In this document: positions 1 through 9,728 of the stretch, in pieces
Position numbering within the stretch: position 1 is the first letter of the stretch
Layout: every line of letters starts with the position of its first letter
Origin: a bacterium C-53
GTDB lineage: Bacteria > Bacillota > Clostridia > Lachnospirales > Lachnospiraceae
NCBI GenBank assembly: GCA_003612525.1
Contig: RAZD01000001.1
Coordinates: forward strand, 305,479-369,478
Reading direction: 5' to 3'
DNA: 64,000 nt
Notes under the pieces: model-generated
Told to the model about the DNA's origin: nothing
The model's input: the letters and a program-made list of their open reading frames with translations, nothing else
The model's database searches: none
Made by a program: the position numbers and the translations under genes

Positions 1-1677
1 CGTCAGACGATGTGCAATAATAATCAGCGTTTTTTTGCCATGTAGTCTCTCGATCGCATCCATTACAGCCTTTTCCGTCTCATTATCAAGCGCGGAAGTC
101 GCTTCGTCAAGAACAAGAATTTCAGGATCCCCGTAAAGCGCTCTGGCAATTCCGATACGCTGACGCTGTCCTCCTGACAGGCGCACACCCCGCTCACCGA
201 CCTCCGTGTCAAGCCCGTCCTCAAGACTCTCGACAAACTCCCTAAGCTGCGCCTCGTCAAGCGCCTCCCAGACTTTTGCCTCGTCGATCTCTTTCTCATC
301 AATGCCAAACGCAATATTACTTCGGATTGTCTCATCCGCAAGATAAATTGCCTGCGGAATATAGGCAAGTTTCTTCGACCATGCAAGAGGATACTCGTGC
401 ACATTCATATGACCGTACATAACCTGCCCTTCCCTCGGAAATAAAATGCCCAGAATCACATCCGCCATTGTAGATTTTCCTGCTCCCGAAGGGCCTATCA
501 ATCCCACAGACGCGCCGAGCGGAATCGAAAAATTTACATCTTTGAGCACATCCTCATGTGTATTGGGGTATCGGTATGTCAGGTGGCGTACCTGAATCTC
601 ATGAATACCGTCCTCGTGTGAAAGCGACTCCCCTTTATCCACAAGCTCCACATGAATCATATCCTCCGTTTCCTTCAGATCGCGGTAAATCAGATCAATC
701 GAAGGCTTTAGGAATCCGATTAAATTGATATAATTTGTGATCTTTCCAAGCGACGGAAGCAGTTTGAACGCTGCCACGGCAAAAGCCGTAAGCTGCGGCA
801 GAATATCAGTCAGATCGGTTCCTGAATTCAGCTTCATCAAAATCACCACGAGAATCGTACTGATGCAGACCGTCTCAATCAGATATTTCGGCACCTGTCC
901 AAAGAAGTTCGTGTGAATCAGAGCCTTCATCTTCTTCTTTCCACAATTTACAAAAGCATTCACAAAGTATTTTTCACGGTGCAGAATTTTAATGTCTTTC
1001 ACCGCGCCAAGCGCCTGATTAATCGACTGATGCATTTTCCCGTCATACTTCTGATTGATCTTTCCGTACTCATTCACGCGCTTTTTCACATTTTTCTGAT
1101 AAATTCCCATTGTGAGCGCCATCGCCGCACCGACGCTCAGGGTCATAACCGGGTCTGTAATCAGAAGATAAATCCCGATCAGAAGCGAGAGCAGCCCTTC
1201 CGAAATCACGGAAAGCACTGACAATATAAGCTGAAACAGACGCTCTGTATCAAGCATAATATTTCTCACCATCTCCGAGGAATTGTTATCCAGATGGTAC
1301 GTATACGGCTTTTTGAGATAACAGTCAATCAGGCTGCCTGCAACCTTTAACTGATTATTATAGATGAAGCTGTACTGTGCATAGTACATTGCGATCAGAA
1401 AGATATTTTTCACCACATAGACACCGATAATCACCCAGATCAGGAATGAAAAAAACGCCTCCGGCGACGTCATCTGAAGCGCCGTATAGAACCGGTGCAT
1501 CATACCGTCTTCGTAGATCATCCCGGGTTTCGAAATCAGAGATACCAGAGGCATGAACAAGGATACGCCCATCAGCTCAAGAATCGCCCCGATAAACAAC
1601 GCTGCCAGAAGAACGGACAGCCGGCGTTTCTGTTTCCGGTCAAAAATATAATTCATCTTTCCCAAAATATCTTTCAT
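1..1677 (-). CDS. ABC transporter ATP-binding/permease protein (PglK/MsbA-like lipid-linked glycan exporter), 3' end cut by window edge
   Basis: Reading leftwards from an ATG at 1677, 559 codons stay open to base 1, so the last residues are missing. The N-terminal half has several membrane-spanning segments and the C-terminal half is a nucleotide-binding domain with Walker A GPSGAGKST, signature [15 protein letters not shown], Walker B ILVLDEATSALD and the switch histidine IIIAHRLT near the end. A fused exporter half-transporter of this layout (acts as a dimer in the membrane) next to glycosyltransferases suggests flipping of a lipid-linked glycan. The ATG overlaps the stop codon of the upstream asparagine synthase gene by 4 bases, so the two are probably translationally coupled. 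The substrate is inferred from context; another lipid or peptide cannot be excluded. Confidence 0.9.
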   Translation of the reverse strand, partial: MKDILGKMNYIFDRKQKRRLSVLLAALFIGAILELMGVSLFMPLVSLISKPGMIYEDGMMHRFYTALQMTSPEAFFSFLIWVIIGVYVVKNIFLIAMYYAQYSFIYNNQLKVAGSLIDCYLKKPYTYHLDNNSSEMVRNIMLDTERLFQLILSVLSVISEGLLSLLIGIYLLITDPVMTLSVGAAMALTMGIYQKNVKKRVNEYGKINQKYDGKMHQSINQALGAVKDIKILHREKYFVNAFVNCGKKKMKALIHTNFFGQVPKYLIETVCISTILVVILMKLNSGTDLTDILPQLTAFAVAAFKLLPSLGKITNYINLIGFLKPSIDLIYRDLKETEDMIHVELVDKGESLSHEDGIHEIQVRHLTYRYPNTHEDVLKDVNFSIPLGASVGLIGPSGAGKSTMADVILGILFPREGQVMYGHMNVHEYPLAWSKKLAYIPQAIYLADETIRSNIAFGIDEKEIDEAKVWEALDEAQLREFVESLEDGLDTEVGERGVRLSGGQRQRIGIARALYGDPEILVLDEATSALDNETEKAVMDAIERLHGKKTLIIIAHRLT

Positions 1678-3539
1678 GCAAAACCTCCCGTGCGGTCAAT
1701 CACCGACTTCTGCCAGAGATACGGATAGAGGCTCCGAAATGCGCTCTCCCCCTCCGCAAATGAAGCATGGGGATTCGCAATCACATCCTCCACCTGCTTT
1801 CTTACTTTTTCAGGCTCCAGAAGCGTACACCCAGAAAAGCCCGACGAATGTACGATATCAAGGAAGTATTCCTTCATTGGTCCCTGCATCCATTCTACAA
1901 TTGGCGTATTAAAACCGATCTTGCTTTTGCGGTATGCAATTTCGGGCGGCATATACGGAGCCATCGCGTCACGGATAATCGATTTTGAATATCCTCCGTG
2001 AAGTTTTGAGCGCCATCCGATTGAAAAAGCATATTCCACAATCCTGTAATCCATAAATGGCATTCGGATTTCCACGCCGTTCGCCATGCTATACCGGTCG
2101 TAATTGCGAAGAAGCGTCGGCAGAATATTTTCATGTGTTGATGCATACAGAATACGGTTCAGATGATCGAGCCGGCGGAATTTCGGGTTTTGGGCGGCCT
2201 CTGGTTTTACAATATCCCCGCGAAGCCTTCCTGTGATTTTCCGGCGGTAGTATTTCATCAGAATCTGTCTCTCGTTCCTGCGCAGCGCCGTATTCGAATT
2301 GTCTTTCGGAAAACTGTCCATATAGGCTGAGAGAATCAGGCGGCGTTCTTCCTTATTTTTTGCGTCATCAAGCGCGTGAAGAAAATCAAACGTATAGCCT
2401 CCGAACAGTTCATCCGCGCCGTGCCCGTCAATTGTCACAAGCGTTCCGTGTTCACGCAGGGCGCTGTAAAGCATCATCATGGGAATCGGGCTCGTCACAT
2501 AGACATCCTCAAACATGGCAAGACAGTCTTCGAACCGATCGACCATTTTCAGCGGATTGATCTCCACAAAGGTACTTGGAATTCCCAGATAGTCCGTTAC
2601 CTTTTTGGCATACATCGTCTCGTCAAGCGCCGTACCCGGAAAGGATGCAACAAACGCGTGCTGCCAGTCATGATTCATTCTGGCGTCCGTACCGCTCCTT
2701 GCAAGGTGCGCCATCGCGCAGATCGTCGCGCTGGAATCAAGCCCGCCGCTGAGCGCCGTTCCGATTGTAACATCACTGCGCATCCGGATTCTGCATGCAT
2801 CGAGAAACAGTGCACGGAATTCCTCCACCTGCGACTCATACGATGCCGGTACCGAATGAATATGGTCAAGCGTATCATAAAATTTTGTAATCCGCATCCC
2901 GTTTTCATCCACATAGGCATATGATGCGGGAGGGAAACGCTTCAGCCCTTCAATGACACACTCCTCCGTATGCTCATAATGCACCATAAGAGCTGGATTC
3001 ATCACAATTTTGCGGTTCGCATGCACCTCCTTTAAAAGCGGCGTCAAAGCTTTCATCTCAGAAGCAAATGCAACCCCGTATCCATTTTCCCGAATCTCCG
3101 TATAATACAGCGGTTTTACTCCAAAACGGTCTCTGGAAAGGAACATTTTCCTGTCCTTTCTGTCCCATATGGCAATTGCCCACATACCGTTAAACCGTAG
3201 CAGACAGTCTTCCCTCCACTCGGCATATGCGGCAAGTACGACCTCCGTATCGGAATCGCTCTGAAAATGGTATCCTTTCCGTATCAACTCCTCCCTGATC
3301 TCTATAAAGTTATAGATTTCACCGTTATATACCATCTCATACCGTCCATCGCAGTACGACATCGGCTGGCGTCCGTTTTCAGAAAGGTCAAGAATCGACA
3401 GACGTCTGTGCCCGAGCGTCACACCGCCCTCCTGCCAAAGTCCCTCATCGTCGGGTCCCCTGTGCCGGATGCGGCTTAAACATACCCTGGCTTTTTCTTC
3501 CGAAAGCTTCACATTCAGCGCTCCAAATATTCCACACAT
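1674..3539 (-). CDS. asnB: Asparagine synthase (glutamine-hydrolysing), glycan-cluster type
   Basis: 621 residues. The protein starts MCGIFGA, exposing the Cys2 nucleophile of class II glutamine amidotransferases, with RHRGPDDEG and YNGEIYNF following, typical of the glutaminase domain. The synthetase domain carries the pyrophosphate-loop motif ALSGGLDSSATI around residue 270. Known family activity: ATP-dependent transfer of ammonia from glutamine to aspartate in the cytoplasm. Paralogues inside polysaccharide clusters are often suspected to amidate a sugar acid or other carboxylate, which fits this location between a flippase-type ABC transporter and glycosyltransferases; that role is inference. 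The start is fixed by the catalytic cysteine. The 3' end overlaps the next gene by 4 bases. Confidence 0.92.
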   Translation of the reverse strand: MCGIFGALNVKLSEEKARVCLSRIRHRGPDDEGLWQEGGVTLGHRRLSILDLSENGRQPMSYCDGRYEMVYNGEIYNFIEIREELIRKGYHFQSDSDTEVVLAAYAEWREDCLLRFNGMWAIAIWDRKDRKMFLSRDRFGVKPLYYTEIRENGYGVAFASEMKALTPLLKEVHANRKIVMNPALMVHYEHTEECVIEGLKRFPPASYAYVDENGMRITKFYDTLDHIHSVPASYESQVEEFRALFLDACRIRMRSDVTIGTALSGGLDSSATICAMAHLARSGTDARMNHDWQHAFVASFPGTALDETMYAKKVTDYLGIPSTFVEINPLKMVDRFEDCLAMFEDVYVTSPIPMMMLYSALREHGTLVTIDGHGADELFGGYTFDFLHALDDAKNKEERRLILSAYMDSFPKDNSNTALRRNERQILMKYYRRKITGRLRGDIVKPEAAQNPKFRRLDHLNRILYASTHENILPTLLRNYDRYSMANGVEIRMPFMDYRIVEYAFSIGWRSKLHGGYSKSIIRDAMAPYMPPEIAYRKSKIGFNTPIVEWMQGPMKEYFLDIVHSSGFSGCTLLEPEKVRKQVEDVIANPHASFAEGESAFRSLYPYLWQKSVIDRTGGFA

Positions 3540-3543
3540 AAGA

Positions 3544-4665
3544 TTATCCTTTTCTTTCCTTCCATCTCATTTTAATGATCTCAAACAGATACTTTACCTT
3601 AAATCCCCGGTAAAAATAAAGGATTCTCTCCCCCCGTTTTTCCTTTGGAGCCTTTGCCGGCTTTTCCCTGTCATAAAGGAAAAAAGAATCGCCCGGAATA
3701 TTACATATGATATTCTGATCAAGCGGACGAAGCATACATCCATAGCTTTTCTTCACATCAAATGGCAGAGAACGCATCGTAAGACAATATCTCTTCGTAA
3801 GCGGTCTGTAACCATACAGATCAATCTCCACCTCTTTTTCCTTCATTCCCACGGCATATGCAAGCCGCTTATTTTCGAAAAAAGAATCATACACAGACTG
3901 TGACTCTCTGAGACCGGAAAAGCAATATTCCTTCCTCCCTGCTCCCAAAGGAACCTGGAAATCGGTCTGAGCCCTCCTGCTATGCGTACCCTCGTCAAAG
4001 AAATTCGTCGTATGCGACATACGTGGATACAGAAAATAACGATCGGTTTCGATCAGATATGCGATACAGTACTTCAGCCATGACTTCTCCCCCCAGCCGG
4101 ATACATTTTCGGGAACCGCCGCACCTGCCACATCCCTGCCGTCATTCTCGGAAAGCCATTCTCTGAACCCTTCCCACTGTCTCTCCGTAAATGCCTGTCC
4201 CCAGGAAGACGCAAACTGAAAATACCAGTTGTCATATCCGTCGTCAATCGCCTCAAAACATTCCCTCTTATGCACGTTAAACCGGTGATTATAGAGGGAT
4301 ACGCCTCCAATTTTATCATCGTTCTCTGTAAACGTAAGCGCCTGTTTTGCGTAGTTGTAAAATCCCTTTGCCACATACAGATCATCCTCGAGCATAATTA
4401 TGCTGCCGTATTTCCATGCCAGATCACCGCAGGATAAAACATGACGCTTCAGCCCCAGGTTCTCGGTATGACGGATGATTCTCTTCTCTCCGTGCTCCCA
4501 CGAGAAACGTTCTGCCGCCTCTACTACCTCCCGGTTGTCCCCGTGGTCAATGCTGATCACGAGCGGTATATTTTCCTCTTCATACTGCGCACGTCTGATT
4601 GAATCCAATATCCTGTTCAGTGAACGCGGCCTGTTATAAGCCACGACTACAATTGCCGGTTTCAT
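3544..4665 (-). CDS. Glycosyltransferase, GT2-like fold
   Basis: 373 residues beginning MKPAIVVVAYNRPRSLNRIL, the usual first strand of GT-A glycosyltransferases that open with a V-x-A-Y-N-R-P motif. LEDDL near residue 95 is the acidic metal/nucleotide-sugar binding motif, and a conserved GWGEKSWLKY segment follows. No membrane helix is evident, so it is probably cytoplasmic or peripheral. An AAAGGCGG ribosome binding site precedes the ATG. Its first 32 bases overlap the end of the upstream acyltransferase, and it ends 4 bases before asnB, so it belongs to the same operon. The sugar transferred cannot be read from sequence. Confidence 0.85.
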   Translation of the reverse strand: MKPAIVVVAYNRPRSLNRILDSIRRAQYEEENIPLVISIDHGDNREVVEAAERFSWEHGEKRIIRHTENLGLKRHVLSCGDLAWKYGSIIMLEDDLYVAKGFYNYAKQALTFTENDDKIGGVSLYNHRFNVHKRECFEAIDDGYDNWYFQFASSWGQAFTERQWEGFREWLSENDGRDVAGAAVPENVSGWGEKSWLKYCIAYLIETDRYFLYPRMSHTTNFFDEGTHSRRAQTDFQVPLGAGRKEYCFSGLRESQSVYDSFFENKRLAYAVGMKEKEVEIDLYGYRPLTKRYCLTMRSLPFDVKKSYGCMLRPLDQNIICNIPGDSFFLYDREKPAKAPKEKRGERILYFYRGFKVKYLFEIIKMRWKERKG

Positions 4666-5374
4666 GCTGCCGCCTTTCTTTCTCCCCCTTCAGGAAACTT
4701 CCGATATCCGAAAATTCCTGAATATGTTCTTTCAAAAAAGTTTCTTCCTTATCCCACCACTTCAATGCAAGAAGCATTTCAATTTCACCCGGTTCAAACC
4801 GGTATCCTTTCACTCTGGCAGGAACCCCCGCACAGATACTGTAAGGAGGGATATCCTTCGTTACAACGGCTCCCGCTCCGACTACCGCTCCGTCCCCGAT
4901 CGTGACCCCCTGCATAATCTTTACATCATTCCCAATCCATACGTCGTTCCCTATTACAATTTGATACGGCTCCTTTCCTTTTACCATACGAAACTCCTCA
5001 AACGTGTCCTCCTTCGCATAGGTAAATCCCATCGCACCGCTCTTCGCATAAAAGGCCGGATGCATCGCCACATGACCGTGAACGGGATGACTTCCGAGTA
5101 CGGCTTTCACATCCGTGCCTATGGAAGTATAGTTTCCTATCCATGTATTTGTAAAATTGCCATTGTCATTGATATAAGAGCCAAATCCCAGTGTCGTATT
5201 CTTAAGATATACATTCTTTCCAAGATAATTCCTTCCCCGCAAAGAGGAACGGATAAGATAGGACTTTGGCTTCAAAATACTTTTCGTCCTTCTCTCAATT
5301 CCCATACGCACAAAAGGATAACAAAATGTCCGGTATACAGCGGACCCTATTTCTTCTAATTTTCTTCGAAACAT
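4634..5374 (-). CDS. Hexapeptide-repeat (left-handed beta-helix) acyltransferase, CatB/xenobiotic type
   Basis: 246 residues from the ATG at 5374, chosen because AGGAAAGGAA lies directly upstream; an in-frame GTG at 5407 has no good ribosome binding site. The C-terminal half has hexapeptide-type repeats: IGNDVWIGNDVKIMQGVTIG, then GAVVGAGAVVTKDIPPYSI and the VPARVKGYRF tail typical of O-acetyltransferases of the CatB/NodL group. A histidine-rich stretch (HPVHGHVAMHP) matches the region that supplies the catalytic histidine. It likely acetylates a sugar of the surface glycan with acetyl-CoA. It overlaps the downstream glycosyltransferase by 32 bases. Confidence 0.88.
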   Translation of the reverse strand: MFRRKLEEIGSAVYRTFCYPFVRMGIERRTKSILKPKSYLIRSSLRGRNYLGKNVYLKNTTLGFGSYINDNGNFTNTWIGNYTSIGTDVKAVLGSHPVHGHVAMHPAFYAKSGAMGFTYAKEDTFEEFRMVKGKEPYQIVIGNDVWIGNDVKIMQGVTIGDGAVVGAGAVVTKDIPPYSICAGVPARVKGYRFEPGEIEMLLALKWWDKEETFLKEHIQEFSDIGSFLKGEKERRQHETGNCSRGL

Positions 5375-5419
5375 TTCCTTTCCTGTTCTGCCGCTTATGC
5401 GGCACACTGATTCAACTTT

Positions 5420-6253
5420 TCATCGCCTGATATCCACCCTCTGATTCTGATGCCGCAGGATTCTCTGTACTTTTCGAATCAGAAACTTCAGCCACCCCGG
5501 AAAATGATCCATGCCAAACTGTTTGAGATTCACAAAACGCAGCGCCTTTTTGATCTCTTCATCCGTCATCTGGGGAATTCCATGACTCCTCCTGATCTCA
5601 ATGCTCTCCAAAAACGTGTCCTTAAGGCGGACAGTCGATACGCCATCCTTTGCAATCACGCTCACAAGCGTTCCCGTATCCTTCATGGGAAGTCCCTTCT
5701 TATAAACAGTCAGCAGGAAGTTGTAATCCGCCCCTATGCGGTATTTCAATTCAAAGGGGCAGGAAAGCATCACGTCTCTCCTCGCAAAAACCGTCTGATG
5801 ATTAAAGGGCATGCGCTCCTCAATCAGCTCCGGACACTTGCGGTAATAGTAATATTCACCAAATTCACACTCAAGCGCATCACCATAGAGAAGCGCTGCA
5901 TCACCATATTCTTTTCCATCAAAGACACGCTCCAATACCCTTTCATCAAAAAAGCGGTCATCCGCATTCATATAATTAATCCATGTTCCCCGGCTCTTAG
6001 ACGCTGCTATGTTCATTGCATCGTAAAGCCCACGGTCCCTGCCGCTTATAACCATAAACGAAATTCCCTTTTTCTCAAATTTACCGCGGTAGGATTCAAC
6101 AACATCCGCCGTGCCGTCTGTGGAACCGCCATCTTTTATAATATACTCAAAATCGTGAAATGTCTGCGAAAGTACCGAATCCATGACGTTACGTATGGTT
6201 TCTCTCTCATTAAAGCAGACCGTAATTACGGATACCAAAGGATTTTTACTCAT
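5420..6253 (-). CDS. Glycosyltransferase family 2
   Basis: 277 residues from ATG 6253, preceded by GGGGAGAGAAAGA; the frame stays open further upstream but those codons overlap the previous gene. N-terminal PLVSVITVCFNERETIRNV and IIKDGGSTDGTADVV are the classic GT2 nucleotide-binding strands, and YMNADDRFFD carries the acidic motif. The body resembles WcaE-type transferases (FNHQTVFARRDVM and IGADYNFLL segments). It is likely cytoplasmic and adds one sugar to a lipid-linked precursor. It overlaps the upstream GT4 gene by 8 bases. Confidence 0.9.
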   Translation of the reverse strand: MSKNPLVSVITVCFNERETIRNVMDSVLSQTFHDFEYIIKDGGSTDGTADVVESYRGKFEKKGISFMVISGRDRGLYDAMNIAASKSRGTWINYMNADDRFFDERVLERVFDGKEYGDAALLYGDALECEFGEYYYYRKCPELIEERMPFNHQTVFARRDVMLSCPFELKYRIGADYNFLLTVYKKGLPMKDTGTLVSVIAKDGVSTVRLKDTFLESIEIRRSHGIPQMTDEEIKKALRFVNLKQFGMDHFPGWLKFLIRKVQRILRHQNQRVDIRR

Positions 6254-7361
6254 TCTTTCTCTCCCCGCATTCTGCCGCAAGCGCTGACTGCAACACTGCA
6301 CACAGCTTTTCCCACTGAAAGTGTTCTTCCGTATAATGTCTGATTTCTTCTGCCTGCCCTTCCCAGTCCAGCGGCATATTCCATAATTTCACAAATGCCT
6401 CCGAAAGCGCTTTTCTGTCATCAATTCCAATCACCATACCATATTTCCCCTGACAGCTGATATCATATCCCGCCGGAACGCCTTCCGTTGTAATAATATA
6501 ATCCCCTCTGCTTGAAGCCTCGGTCAGTACAATACCAAAACTTTCACTCCTTGACGGAAAGGCAAAAATCTTCGCCTTGTCGTATTCCGCCGCAAGAAGA
6601 TTCTTGTCCTGAATGCTTCCGCAAAATACAACCCGCTCCCGAAGCGCCGGATACTTTTCGAAACAGGCTTCCTGATACGCACGGAATTCCTCCGTAACGC
6701 TTCCCACAAGCCGGAGTGTAAAACCCTGCCTGTCCGCACAGTCGGCAAACGCCTCCAAAAGCACATCCGTTGCCTTTTCTCTTGTTCCGAGATTCCCCAC
6801 GGTTAAAATCACATCCTCTTTCTTCACCGTAACCTTCCGCTCCGGGAGCGAGTAGCCATTCGGGAGATAAAACACTTTATCGCCATAATGCTTCTTCAGC
6901 TCTCTTAAGAGAAGCGTTGATTCCACCGACATTATATCTGCAAAAGCCATCGTTCTTCTCTTTATCCATCCAACCGGGCCCCGCAAAAAAGCATTTTTTA
7001 ATCCAACCGGATTCATATCAAGTTTCAGATAGGCAATGCTTCCTCTTTTTCTGAAAATGCGATATGTGAAAAGGTAGAAAAAGGAAGATAAATTTAAATG
7101 ATATACGTTTAAAATATCAATTCTTTTTGCATTGCGCATTAAATAAAAGCACCCGTCCGCTATGATTCCCAGTCTTTTTTTCAGGAACCAAAGTCCAAGC
7201 CCTTTTACCTCGTTTCGTGCATACGGATAGTCCGCTCCATTCCGGTACGTTACGATACCCGAGTCATACCCGTAATATTTATGAAGCAGAAAGGGAATCA
7301 TACCTACATCTTTCTGCAGGTGCACATTTTCAGTTTTCAGAAAAAGCGTGACGAATTTCAT
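6246..7361 (-). CDS. Glycosyltransferase family 4 (GT-B fold)
   Basis: 371 residues. The C-terminal domain is a Glycos_transf_1 Rossmann domain with ILTVGNLGTREKATDVLLEAF and the donor-binding motif SRSESFGIVLTEASSRG (EX7E type). The N-terminal half contains a basic stretch and hydrophobic segments consistent with peripheral membrane binding. It is a retaining GT-B transferase by family. It is the first gene of the 1-7361 minus-strand run and is divergent from the glycosyltransferase at 7418, so a promoter should lie between 7361 and 7418. The sugar is unknown. Confidence 0.88.
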   Translation of the reverse strand: MKFVTLFLKTENVHLQKDVGMIPFLLHKYYGYDSGIVTYRNGADYPYARNEVKGLGLWFLKKRLGIIADGCFYLMRNAKRIDILNVYHLNLSSFFYLFTYRIFRKRGSIAYLKLDMNPVGLKNAFLRGPVGWIKRRTMAFADIMSVESTLLLRELKKHYGDKVFYLPNGYSLPERKVTVKKEDVILTVGNLGTREKATDVLLEAFADCADRQGFTLRLVGSVTEEFRAYQEACFEKYPALRERVVFCGSIQDKNLLAAEYDKAKIFAFPSRSESFGIVLTEASSRGDYIITTEGVPAGYDISCQGKYGMVIGIDDRKALSEAFVKLWNMPLDWEGQAEEIRHYTEEHFQWEKLCAVLQSALAAECGERKNE

Positions 7362-7417
7362 TGCTATACTTTTTCCTCCTGATCAGCTATAATGAGGGAA
7401 ACAGAAAGGAGCCTTCC

Positions 7418-8275
7418 ATGTCATCCGCCATTATTATTTTAAATTATAACGACAGTACGCATACTGCCGAACTCACATCCAAAATCAGGAATTACAACTG
7501 CTTTCATAAAATCATCCTTGTAGACAACTGCTCTCCTGACGGTTCTTATGAAAAACTGCTTCCACTGTCAGACGCTAAAATTGACGTCATAAAAGCGCCC
7601 GCCAACAAAGGCTACGCATGCGGAAATAATTACGGTATCCGGCATGCCATCAGAAATTATCGTCCCGACTCCGTTTTTATCGCAAATCCCGATACATTCA
7701 TAAAGGAAAAGGACGCGGAACGGATTCTATCCTCCATGTCCTCTCATCCTCAATACGGCATTCTCACCGCACTCGTAAATCAGGGGTATAATGTATGGAA
7801 CCTGCCCGGATTTTGGGGCATTATTGAAAGTCTTTTTCTTATATGGTTCAATCTTCACAAACGTTCGATCAAAAAGAAGCTTCTCTCCTCATCAAATGAG
7901 ATTGAGACAGTCGGCGTCGTGGAAGGTTCTTTCCTATGCATCCGGTCCGCCGCTTATGAGGCTGCCGGGGGGCTTGACGAACGTACCTTTCTGTACGGAG
8001 AAGAAATTATGCTTTCCAGAAGAATGAAATCCGCCGGTTTCCTGATCGGAATTCTCCCTGACGCACGGTACGATCATTTCCACTCCGTCAGTATAAAAAA
8101 GGAGTACCATTCCTCAAAAGCAAAAGCATTCCACCACTTTCGGGACAGCTTCCGCTTATATAACAGGGAATATCTGCACACCAATGCCATACAGAATTTC
8201 ATATTTGAAGCGGCCTACGGACTTGCCTATTTGGAACGTATTGTATATGATACGCTCAGGCGTTTTACACACTAA
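7418..8275 (+). CDS. Glycosyltransferase family 2 (rhamnosyltransferase-like)
   Basis: 285 residues from ATG 7418, chosen because AGAAAGGAG sits 7 bases upstream. Motifs: AIIILNYND at the N terminus, LVDNCSPDGSYE, NKGYACGNNYGIRHA, IANPDTFI as the metal-binding motif and YGEEIMLSRRMKSAG, the pattern of WbbL/RfbF-like rhamnosyltransferases. It is the only plus-strand gene in the glycan cluster. Its stop codon overlaps the stop codon of the convergent DUF4956 gene by 3 bases (8272-8275). A TATAAT at 7388-7393 could be a -10 box but no -35 is properly spaced. Confidence 0.88.
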   Translation: MSSAIIILNYNDSTHTAELTSKIRNYNCFHKIILVDNCSPDGSYEKLLPLSDAKIDVIKAPANKGYACGNNYGIRHAIRNYRPDSVFIANPDTFIKEKDAERILSSMSSHPQYGILTALVNQGYNVWNLPGFWGIIESLFLIWFNLHKRSIKKKLLSSSNEIETVGVVEGSFLCIRSAAYEAAGGLDERTFLYGEEIMLSRRMKSAGFLIGILPDARYDHFHSVSIKKEYHSSKAKAFHHFRDSFRLYNREYLHTNAIQNFIFEAAYGLAYLERIVYDTLRRFTH

Positions 8276-8946
8276 GAACGTACCTCTCCATCATGCGCCA
8301 TCAATGACACGGCCTTCACTGTTTCAAGACCGCCGATCTTTTTCACAAGTTCCGGCCCCCGGTCCGTGCGCAGTTCTATGATAAGGTCAAGTCCTGATTT
8401 TGTCAGGTTTCTTGACTTTACTTTCTGATGGCTTGCCATCTCCTCTACAATCTTTAAAAGCGATTCTTCCAGATCTCCGTCGCTGCTGTTTACAATCAGA
8501 AGATACGGCGCCTTTTTCACCGGAAACAGATCAAGAACCAGAATTCCGACTGTCACGAGAATGCAGAGAAGCACCGCTACATTAAAAAGGCCGGCTCCAC
8601 AGATAATTCCCGTACCGATTGACCAGAACAGAAATAAGAGGTCCATCGGGTCCTTGATCGCGGTACGGAACCGCACGATCGAAAGCGCACCTACCATACC
8701 GAGGGAAATCACAATACTCGACTGCATCGCAAGTATAATGCCGGCCGTTACAACCGAAATCACAGCCATTGAGACATTAAAGGATTTCACATAAAAAGCG
8801 CTTTTTGTCACCAGCCGGTATATCATGAAAATATAACAGGCAAGCACAAACGTTATGAATAGTGTCACCAGAATCGTTATCGTCGTAATATCAGAATAGG
8901 AAAAACTCTGCAATACTGATTTTTTAATTACATCCGAAAAATTCAT
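8272..8946 (-). CDS. DUF4956 membrane protein of the CotH/VTC cluster
   Basis: 224 residues from ATG 8946, preceded by GAGGAAAAAG; alternative in-frame ATGs lie at 8958 and 8982. After a short leader come hydrophobic segments around residues 20-50, 55-80 and 105-135, then a soluble C-terminal domain of about 85 residues. The core GMVGALSIVRFRTAIKDPMD is characteristic of DUF4956. Family members are commonly found beside VTC-domain polyphosphate polymerase and CotH genes, exactly as here. The molecular function is unknown; a membrane partner of the VTC protein is a reasonable inference. Confidence 0.85.
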   Translation of the reverse strand: MNFSDVIKKSVLQSFSYSDITTITILVTLFITFVLACYIFMIYRLVTKSAFYVKSFNVSMAVISVVTAGIILAMQSSIVISLGMVGALSIVRFRTAIKDPMDLLFLFWSIGTGIICGAGLFNVAVLLCILVTVGILVLDLFPVKKAPYLLIVNSSDGDLEESLLKIVEEMASHQKVKSRNLTKSGLDLIIELRTDRGPELVKKIGGLETVKAVSLMAHDGEVRS

Positions 8947-9038
8947 CTTTTTCCTCATTTCTGTGCGGCTTTCTGTTTCCATGAAGTCTGCGGATACCGC
9001 ACGGACGCAGATTCTTTCGTATCATGCAAGTGTTTCTT

Positions 9039-9728
9039 TCACACTAAATTTTGTATGGCATTGATTCTCGAAAGATAATACTTTGAAAACGAAGTCCTTC
9101 GAAGGCTTCCAATCTCCAGCAGGCCGGCTATATAATCCGGCAGAAATTCGTCGTATTTCACTTCCAGAATATGCAGACCGGCTGGAAGAACAGGAGTCAG
9201 CGGCAGGGATTCCGAAAAGAAATCTTTCGTTCTGTCCGACACACCGATATTTCTGTCAAATGTTACCCTGACATTCCCCACCCTTTCCGTAAATGCAGTT
9301 CTCTCATATTCCACAATACTCACCGGCCGCATCCCTCTGGCCGCATGCGCCGCGTAAAACTCCTTCGCCACACGCTCCATATCTCCCCGGAAAGCAGGGC
9401 ATTGTCCGGCCATATAGCGTTCGCACTCTTCACGGCTGATCAGACAGCTCCGTTTCTTTGTAAAGCCGCGGAACTTTTCCTTTATTTCCATCGAGATCTT
9501 TTCACTGCTCTTTTTGTAGATACGAATGCGGTATTTTCTCCGGTCATCCACCCCGGCCTCATTCTCACGCATGCAGGAATCCTCCATATCGTCAAAGTAA
9601 AGGCTCCTGATACTATAGCAGTCCCCATCCTGATGTACATCATACGCCATCACAGGCAGAAGCCGGAACCTGAGAAGAGCAAGGTCCTGTTCTGTAACTA
9701 AAAATTTAAGCTCATTGCGGTACTCCAT
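9039..9728 (-). CDS. Polyphosphate polymerase domain (VTC) protein
   Basis: 229 residues, the size of stand-alone bacterial VTC domains. Visible family features: N-terminal YRNELKFLV, IRSLYFDD, a run of basic residues RRKYRIRIYKK on the tunnel strands, MEIKEKF, and the C-terminal ILEVKYDEFLPDYI. The VTC tunnel domain in yeast Vtc4 makes polyphosphate from ATP; bacterial relatives in the CYTH/TTM superfamily may act on other triphosphates. The start overlaps the end of the CotH-like gene by 17 bases, so the two are coupled. It probably works at the membrane with the DUF4956 protein. Confidence 0.88.
   Translation of the reverse strand: MEYRNELKFLVTEQDLALLRFRLLPVMAYDVHQDGDCYSIRSLYFDDMEDSCMRENEAGVDDRRKYRIRIYKKSSEKISMEIKEKFRGFTKKRSCLISREECERYMAGQCPAFRGDMERVAKEFYAAHAARGMRPVSIVEYERTAFTERVGNVRVTFDRNIGVSDRTKDFFSESLPLTPVLPAGLHILEVKYDEFLPDYIAGLLEIGSLRRTSFSKYYLSRINAIQNLV

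Noticed and set aside
7361..7393. Promoter with TATAAT at 7388 for the plus-strand GT2 gene
   Set aside because: The nearest TTGCTA is 21 bases away from the -10 box, too far for a standard promoter, so it is mentioned only as a candidate.
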